From an uncultured Lachnospiraceae bacterium (lineage in GTDB: Bacteria; Bacillota; Clostridia; Lachnospirales; Lachnospiraceae), in contig CAMWKA010000014.1 in assembly GCA_947174725.1 (NCBI GenBank), positions 1 to 14,280 of the forward strand: a DNA stretch of 14,280 nt. The letters are read 5' to 3'. The notes under the pieces were generated by a model, which saw nothing but the letters and a program-made list of their open reading frames with translations, was not told where the DNA came from and did no database searches. Positions 9,378-14,280 of the stretch are shown piece by piece; position 1 is the first letter of the stretch; every line of letters begins with the position of its first letter. The position numbers and the translations under genes were made by a program.

Positions 9378-9406
9378 TTGACATTGCAGAAATATCACAG
9401 TATAAT
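9378..9406 (+). promoter_or_regulatory. Promoter of the str operon (rpsL-rpsG-fusA)
   Basis: Both boxes match the sigma-A consensus exactly: TTGACA (9378-9383) and TATAAT (9401-9406) with a 17-base spacer. An A/T-rich stretch with A-tracts (9350-9375) lies directly upstream and could serve as an UP element. Transcription should start near 9412-9413, exactly at the edge of the folded leader. This is the best promoter match in the window, as expected for ribosomal and elongation-factor genes. Confidence 0.93.
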
Positions 9407-9412
9407 ATTCAA

Positions 9413-9494
9413 GCGTGCCAAAGTGCGTGTCTTTTGTTGTGCTGAAACAAAAGCCGATGAGGACATAAGACGCGTTGATAAGATTTTTGGCATG
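9413..9494 (+). promoter_or_regulatory. Structured 5' leader of rpsL
   Basis: The first 82 transcribed bases can close into one domain. The outer stem pairs CGTGCCAAA (9414-9422) with TTTGGCATG (9486-9494), nine pairs including one G-U. Inside are GCGT (9425-9428) with ACGC (9470-9473), GTC (9429-9431) with GAC (9462-9464), and TTTTGTT (9432-9438) with AACAAAA (9446-9452), capping a seven-base loop. A nine-base bulge GCCGATGAG (9453-9461) and an ATAAG internal loop (9465-9469) are unpaired. I do not recognise it as a named RNA family. A role as a regulatory site for a str operon product is inference. Confidence 0.5.
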
Positions 9495-9526
9495 TAATGA
9501 GAATAAAAAGACAGGAGGTGAAAAGG

Positions 9527-9940
9527 ATGCCAACATTTAACCAGTTAGTAAGAAAGGGTCGTCAGACATCTGTTAAGAAGTCAACTGCACCTGCATTGCT
9601 CAGAGGTTACAACTCTCTTCACAAGAAGGCGATCGATACAGAGTCTCCTCAGAAGCGTGGCGTATGTACCGCAGTAAAGACAGCAACCCCTAAGAAACCG
9701 AATTCAGCTCTTAGAAAGATTGCCAGAGTTCGTCTTTCCAACGGAATCGAAGTAACAAGCTATATCCCGGGTGAAGGACACAATCTTCAGGAGCATAGCG
9801 TTGTTCTGATCCGTGGCGGAAGGGTTAAGGATTTGCCTGGTACAAGATACCATGTAATCAGAGGTACGCTTGATACGGCAGGTGTTGCAAACAGAAAGCA
9901 GGCGCGTTCCAAATATGGCGCTAAGAGACCTAAGAAATAA
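9527..9940 (+). CDS. rpsL: 30S ribosomal protein S12 (uS12)
   Basis: This 137-residue basic protein sits at the decoding centre of the 30S subunit and influences accuracy. The conserved [11 protein letters not shown] (K56, matching K43 in Mycobacterium numbering) and GRVKDLPG (K101, matching K88) are both in the streptomycin-sensitive form. The C-terminal [19 protein letters not shown] and [12 protein letters not shown] are typical. It is about 13 residues longer near the N-terminus than the E. coli form, as in other Firmicutes. AGGAGGTG (9513-9520) lies six bases before the chosen ATG; an in-frame ATG at 9497 would place this site inside the gene and add ten residues not found in the family. 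It is the first gene of the str operon. Confidence 0.98.
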   Translation: MPTFNQLVRKGRQTSVKKSTAPALLRGYNSLHKKAIDTESPQKRGVCTAVKTATPKKPNSALRKIARVRLSNGIEVTSYIPGEGHNLQEHSVVLIRGGRVKDLPGTRYHVIRGTLDTAGVANRKQARSKYGAKRPKK

Positions 9941-9956
9941 GCTTGTGTACCACATG

Positions 9957-10599
<643 letters not shown>

Positions 10600-10615
10600 G
10601 AAGGAGGAACTAGTC

Positions 10616-12733
10616 TTGGCTGAAAGAGAATATCCATTAGAGCGAACAAGAAACATTGGTATCATGGCGCATATCGATGCCGGTAAGACAACCCTTACCG
10701 AGCGTATATTGTACTATACCGGTGTAAATTACAAGATTGGTGATACTCATGAAGGTACTGCTACCATGGACTGGATGGCTCAGGAGCAGGAAAGGGGTAT
10801 TACGATCACATCAGCCGCTACGACTTGTCACTGGACCTTACAGGAGAACAGCAAACCGAAGCAGGGTGCTTTAGAGCATCGTATCAATATTATTGATACC
10901 CCGGGTCACGTTGACTTTACAGTTGAGGTAGAGCGTTCTCTGCGTGTATTGGATGGTGCAGTAGGTGTGTTCTGTGCGAAGGGCGGAGTTGAGCCCCAGT
11001 CAGAGAATGTCTGGAGACAGGCAGACACTTACAATGTTCCTCGTATGGCATTCATCAATAAGATGGATATCATGGGAGCTGATTTCTATAGCGCTGTTGA
11101 TCAGATCAGAAACAGACTTGGTAAAAATGCCATCGTTCTGCAGCTGCCGATCGGCAAGGAGGATGAGTTTAAAGGCATTATCGATCTGTTTGAAATGAAA
11201 GCATATATCTATAATGATGATAAGGGTGAAGATATTGATATTGTCGATATCCCTGACAACATGAAGGATGATGCGGAGTTATATCATTCAGAACTCGTTG
11301 AAAAAGTGTGCGAACTGGATGATGATCTTTTAGAGAAGTATCTGGAAGGAGAGGAACCTTCTGTAGAGGCGATGAAGAAAGCATTGCGGAAGGGAACCTG
11401 CGAATGTACGGCAGTACCGGTATGCTGCGGATCTGCTTACAGAAACAAAGGTGTTCAGAAGCTTCTGGATGCAGTATTAGAGTTTATGCCGGCGCCTACC
11501 GATATCCCGGCAATCAAGGGTGTTGATCTGGATGGCAATGAGATCGAGAGACATTCTTCGGATGAGGAACCGTTCTCCGCATTGGCATTTAAGATCATGG
11601 CAGACCCGTTTGTCGGTAAACTTGCATTCTTCCGTGTGTATTCCGGTACCATGAACTCCGGTTCTTATGTGCTGAATGCAACGAAGGATAAGAAGGAACG
11701 TGTTGGCCGTATCCTGCAGATGCATGCGAATAAGAGGACAGAGCTGGATAAGGTATATTCCGGTGATATTGCGGCGGCAGTCGGATTTAAATTTACGACA
11801 ACAGGAGATACCATCTGTGATGAGCAGCATCCGGTTATCCTTGAGTCCATGGAATTCCCTGAGCCGGTTATCGAGCTTGCAATCGAGCCGAAGACCAAGG
11901 CGGGACAGGGCAAGCTGGGCGAGTCACTTGCAAAGCTGGCAGAAGAAGATCCTACCTTCCGTGCACATACGGATCAGGAGACAGGACAGACGATTATTGC
12001 CGGTATGGGTGAGCTTCATCTGGAAATCATTGTTGACCGTCTGCTTCGTGAGTTTAAGGTAGAGGCAAATGTAGGTGCTCCGCAGGTTGCATATAAGGAG
12101 ACATTTACAAAGGCTGTTGAGGTTGACAGTAAGTATGCTAAGCAGTCCGGTGGACGTGGTCAGTATGGACACTGTAAAGTTAAATTTGAGCCGATGGATC
12201 CGAACGGTGAAGAGACATTTAAGTTCGAGTCCACAGTTGTGGGCGGTGCGATTCCGAAGGAATACATCCCGGCAGTCGGTGAAGGTATTGAAGAGGCTGC
12301 AAAGTCCGGTGTCCTGGGCGGATTCCCGGTACTGGGCGTCTATGCCAATGTTTATGACGGTTCTTATCATGAAGTCGACTCTTCAGAAATGGCATTCCAT
12401 ATTGCCGGTTCCATGGCATTTAAGGATGCTATGAACAAGGGTGGCGCAGTGCTGCTGGAGCCGATCATGAAGGTTGAGGTAACGATGCCTGAGGAATACA
12501 TGGGAGACGTTATCGGCGATATCAATTCCCGTCGTGGACGTATCGAAGGTATGGATGATCTGGGCGGCGGAAAGATCGTCAGAGGATATGTGCCTTTGGC
12601 AGAGATGTTCGGATATGCGACAGACCTTCGTTCTAAGACACAGGGACGCGGCAACTACTCCATGTTCTTTGAAAAGTACGAACCTGTTCCGAAGAATATT
12701 CAGGAAAAGGTATTGGCTGCAAAAGCAAAATAA
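10616..12733 (+). CDS. fusA: Elongation factor G
   Basis: This 705-residue GTPase drives tRNA and mRNA translocation and, with ribosome recycling factor, subunit splitting. GTPase motifs are AHIDAGKT (18-25), the RGITI switch I segment (60-64), DTPGH (94-98, with catalytic-type H98), NKMD (148-151) and GSA in domain I. Later parts include the domain III AEEDPTF and GMGELHLEI segments, domain IV with [25 protein letters not shown], and domain V with [26 protein letters not shown]. The length matches E. coli (704). The start is TTG at 10616: AAGGAGG (10601-10607) is eight bases upstream, no ATG or GTG fits, and [20 protein letters not shown] is the expected N-terminus. It is translationally linked to rpsG by the short gap. 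Confidence 0.98.
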   Translation: MAEREYPLERTRNIGIMAHIDAGKTTLTERILYYTGVNYKIGDTHEGTATMDWMAQEQERGITITSAATTCHWTLQENSKPKQGALEHRINIIDTPGHVDFTVEVERSLRVLDGAVGVFCAKGGVEPQSENVWRQADTYNVPRMAFINKMDIMGADFYSAVDQIRNRLGKNAIVLQLPIGKEDEFKGIIDLFEMKAYIYNDDKGEDIDIVDIPDNMKDDAELYHSELVEKVCELDDDLLEKYLEGEEPSVEAMKKALRKGTCECTAVPVCCGSAYRNKGVQKLLDAVLEFMPAPTDIPAIKGVDLDGNEIERHSSDEEPFSALAFKIMADPFVGKLAFFRVYSGTMNSGSYVLNATKDKKERVGRILQMHANKRTELDKVYSGDIAAAVGFKFTTTGDTICDEQHPVILESMEFPEPVIELAIEPKTKAGQGKLGESLAKLAEEDPTFRAHTDQETGQTIIAGMGELHLEIIVDRLLREFKVEANVGAPQVAYKETFTKAVEVDSKYAKQSGGRGQYGHCKVKFEPMDPNGEETFKFESTVVGGAIPKEYIPAVGEGIEEAAKSGVLGGFPVLGVYANVYDGSYHEVDSSEMAFHIAGSMAFKDAMNKGGAVLLEPIMKVEVTMPEEYMGDVIGDINSRRGRIEGMDDLGGGKIVRGYVPLAEMFGYATDLRSKTQGRGNYSMFFEKYEPVPKNIQEKVLAAKAK

Positions 12734-12736
12734 TAC

Positions 12737-12765
12737 TTGAAAAATATGGTAATATTTACTATAAT
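12737..12765 (+). promoter_or_regulatory. Promoter of tuf
   Basis: TTGAAA (12737-12742) and TATAAT (12760-12765) are separated by 17 bases, starting four bases after the fusA stop codon. Transcription should begin near 12771-12773. The -35 and -10 boxes lie on opposite arms of a dyad: CTTGAA (12736-12741) with TTCAAG (12765-12770), and inside it AAATAT (12742-12747) with ATATTT (12752-12757). tuf can therefore be made both by read-through from fusA and from its own start, which fits the need for EF-Tu in large excess over EF-G. Confidence 0.88.
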
Positions 12766-12844
12766 TCAAGATAGTGCTAATTAAATTAAAAATAAGAGAG
12801 CGGAAAGCTCAAGTGGAAATCTATTTAAGGAGGATTTATAAGAA

Positions 12845-14032
12845 ATGGCTAAAGCAAAATTTGAAAGAACAAAACCCCATTGTAATATTGGTACCATCGG
12901 TCACGTTGACCATGGTAAAACAACATTAACAGCAGCAATCACAAAGGTATTGGCTGAAAGAGTTGCAGGTAATACAGCTACAGATTTCGAGAACATCGAT
13001 AAGGCTCCGGAAGAAAGAGAAAGAGGTATCACAATTTCTACTGCTCACGTTGAGTACGAGACAGAGAAGAGACATTATGCACACGTTGACTGCCCGGGAC
13101 ATGCTGACTACGTTAAGAACATGATCACCGGTGCTGCACAGATGGACGGCGCTATCTTGGTTGTTGCTGCAACGGACGGCGTTATGGCTCAGACAAAGGA
13201 GCACATCCTTCTGTCCCGTCAGGTAGGTGTTCCTTATATCGTTGTATTCATGAACAAGTGTGATATGGTTGATGATGAGGAGCTGTTAGACCTGGTTGAA
13301 ATGGAGATCACAGAGCAGCTTGAGGAGTATGAATTCACAGGATGTCCTATCATCCGTGGTTCTGCATTGAAGGCTCTTGAAGATCCTAACGGTGAGTGGG
13401 GCGACAAGGTTATGGAACTGATGGGAACAGTTGATGATTATATTCCTGATCCTAAGCGTGCTACAGACCAGCCGTTCCTGATGCCTGTTGAGGACGTATT
13501 CACAATCACAGGTCGTGGTACAGTTGCTACCGGTAGAGTAGAGCGTGGTGTTCTTCATCTTAATGAGGAAGTTGAAATCGTTGGTATTAAGGAAGAGACA
13601 AAGAAGACTGTTGTTACAGGTATCGAAATGTTCCGTAAGATGCTTGATGAGGCACAGGCTGGTGATAACATCGGTGCACTGCTTCGTGGTGTTCAGAGAA
13701 CAGAAATCGAAAGAGGACAGGTTATTGCTAAGCCCGGTTCTGTAACATGCCATAAGAAATTTACAGCTCAGGTATATGTACTGACAAAGGATGAAGGTGG
13801 ACGTCATACTCCGTTCTTCAACAACTACAGACCTCAGTTCTACTTCAGAACAACTGACGTAACTGGTGTATGTAACCTTCCTGATGGTACAGAGATGTGT
13901 ATGCCTGGTGATAACGTAGAGATGACCATCGAACTGATCCATCCGATCGCTATGGAGCAGGGTCTTACATTCGCTATCCGTGAGGGTGGTAGAACAGTTG
14001 GTTCAGGCCGTGTTGCATCTATCATCGAGTAA
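12845..14032 (+). CDS. tuf: Elongation factor Tu
   Basis: This 395-residue GTPase delivers aminoacyl-tRNA to the ribosomal A site. GTPase motifs are GHVDHGKT (19-26), RGITI (60-64), DCPGH (82-86, with H86 as the catalytic His), NKCD (137-140) and GSALKAL. Domain 2 carries [17 protein letters not shown], and domain 3 carries [24 protein letters not shown] and the C-terminal [16 protein letters not shown]. The length is the bacterial norm. AAGGAGG (12828-12834) lies ten bases before the ATG. The gene has its own promoter after fusA and is followed by two strong hairpin terminators, so it is the last gene of the unit. Whether a second tuf copy exists elsewhere cannot be seen here. Confidence 0.98.
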   Translation: MAKAKFERTKPHCNIGTIGHVDHGKTTLTAAITKVLAERVAGNTATDFENIDKAPEERERGITISTAHVEYETEKRHYAHVDCPGHADYVKNMITGAAQMDGAILVVAATDGVMAQTKEHILLSRQVGVPYIVVFMNKCDMVDDEELLDLVEMEITEQLEEYEFTGCPIIRGSALKALEDPNGEWGDKVMELMGTVDDYIPDPKRATDQPFLMPVEDVFTITGRGTVATGRVERGVLHLNEEVEIVGIKEETKKTVVTGIEMFRKMLDEAQAGDNIGALLRGVQRTEIERGQVIAKPGSVTCHKKFTAQVYVLTKDEGGRHTPFFNNYRPQFYFRTTDVTGVCNLPDGTEMCMPGDNVEMTIELIHPIAMEQGLTFAIREGGRTVGSGRVASIIE

Positions 14033-14070
14033 TCTACGCGAAAGCAATGAGATAAGCGCATAAAAAGACG

Positions 14071-14148
14071 TAATAAAGAGTCACTTCATGCTTGCATGAA
14101 AGTGACTCTTTTTGCGTCTTTTCGGGCATTTAGCGAATGCCCGCGACC
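14071..14148 (+). repeat. Direct repeat, copy 1
   Basis: These 78 bases recur at 14203-14280 with two differences, both in the hairpin loop. The repeat spans TAATAAAG, the terminator hairpin, GCGTCTTTT, the CGGGCATT hairpin and CGCGACC. It is part of the 133-base structured element. Confidence 0.9.
14075..14113 (+). terminator. First tuf terminator
   Basis: A 16-base-pair stem starts with AAAGAGTCACTTCATG (14075-14090) and returns with CATGAAAGTGACTCTTT (14095-14111), with one bulged A. The loop is the tetraloop CTTG. The 3' arm merges into TTTTT (14109-14113). It is the strongest hairpin in the window and lies 42 bases after the tuf stop. The A-run before it could also give termination on the opposite strand. 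Confidence 0.9.
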
Positions 14149-14202
14149 GAGGAAATGCGGAGCATTTTCGAGGTGCGCTTATCGGAAAAACGTAATATTC
14201 AG

Positions 14203-14280
14203 TAATAAAGAGTCACTTCATGTTAGCATGAAAGTGACTCTTTTTGCGTCTTTTCGGGCATTTAGCGAATGCCCGCGACC
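14203..14280 (+). repeat. Direct repeat, copy 2 (runs off the window)
   Basis: This copy matches 14071-14148 at 76 of 78 positions and continues to the last base of the window, so its true end is unknown. Further upstream similarity (AAAAA, then CGTAAT, 14186-14196) suggests the duplication began earlier, with an extra ATTCAGTAAT segment in this copy. It lacks the GATAAGCGCA arm that starts the first element. Confidence 0.88.
14207..14245 (+). terminator. Second tuf terminator, near-identical copy
   Basis: The stem at 14207-14222 and 14227-14243 is identical in sequence to the first terminator stem, including the bulged A; only the loop differs (TTAG instead of CTTG). TTTTT (14241-14245) follows. 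It lies exactly 132 bases downstream of the first hairpin and is part of a duplicated block. Confidence 0.88.

Larger units (their letters stand above)
14051..14183 (+). repeat. 133-base structured element with inverted-repeat ends
   Basis: The ends GATAAGCGCA (14051-14060) and TGCGCTTATC (14174-14183) are perfect 10-base inverted repeats. Inside, AAAAGACG (14063-14070) pairs with CGTCTTTT (14115-14122) around the terminator hairpin. CGGGCATT (14123-14130) pairs with AATGCCCG (14136-14143). CCGAGGAAATGC (14147-14158) pairs with GCATTTTCGAGG (14162-14173) with a tandem G-A mismatch. The helices tile the element almost without gaps and give a four-way junction. It could be a small non-autonomous repeat inserted after tuf or a structured RNA released from the tuf 3' end. 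I see no flanking target duplication and no coding capacity. Confidence 0.6.

Noticed and set aside
9429..9464. Hammerhead-ribozyme-like pattern in the rpsL leader (GTC, a hairpin, then CCGATGAG)
   Set aside because: The core would need CTGATGA, a stem II and a GAAA segment. The T is replaced by C, no stem II forms after it, and no GAAA follows in the right place.
9497..9526. Upstream in-frame ATG as the rpsL start
   Set aside because: It would place the AGGAGGTG binding site inside the gene, and the extra ten residues are not part of S12.
14071..14280. CRISPR array from the repeated blocks after tuf
   Set aside because: There are only two copies, each 78 bases with internal hairpins and a terminator, 132 bases apart, and no cas genes. 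This is a duplicated terminator element.

Overview
This window is a core-genome segment of a low-to-moderate GC Gram-positive bacterium. It carries the rplJ-rplL / rpoB-rpoC cluster followed directly by the str cluster rpsL-rpsG-fusA-tuf, all on the + strand. The protein style suggests class Clostridia and probably family Lachnospiraceae: RpoC without the large proteobacterial trigger-loop insertion, S12 of 137 residues with the longer Gram-positive N-terminal part, EF-G ending in the [13 protein letters not shown] style, and EF-Tu of 395 residues. The family assignment is inference from remembered sequences; the gene identities are certain.

Layout. Positions 1-106 hold no recognisable gene. 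A consensus promoter (107-135) starts an L10 leader RNA that ends in an intrinsic attenuator (254-280), then rplJ (L10) and rplL (L7/L12). The 281-base rplL-rpoB gap holds a strong hairpin with a weak T-tract (a partial terminator) and a separate extended -10 promoter for rpoB. rpoB and rpoC follow, 47 bases apart, and end at a terminator (9310-9348). A perfect TTGACA-17-TATAAT promoter then starts rpsL behind a leader that can fold into a closed domain. rpsL and rpsG are separated by 167 bases that can also fold. fusA follows rpsG by 16 bases and uses a TTG start. tuf has its own TTGAAA-17-TATAAT promoter immediately after the fusA stop. After tuf come two near-identical hairpin terminators; the first lies inside a 133-base element with inverted-repeat ends that can fold as a four-way junction.

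Function. The genes supply the ribosomal stalk (L10, L7/L12), the catalytic core of RNA polymerase (beta, beta'), two 30S proteins (S12, S7) and the two main elongation GTPases (EF-G, EF-Tu). The four promoters all have 17-base spacers, and the leaders and terminators between genes suggest that stoichiometry is set segment by segment.

No new defence or mobile system is visible. The points most worth a second look are: a Lys-to-Glu change in the near-invariant [12 protein letters not shown] motif of the RNA polymerase beta subunit; a roughly 40-residue insertion in the same protein; acidic tails on both beta and beta'; the structured rpsL leader and rpsL-rpsG spacer; and the tandem structured element behind tuf.
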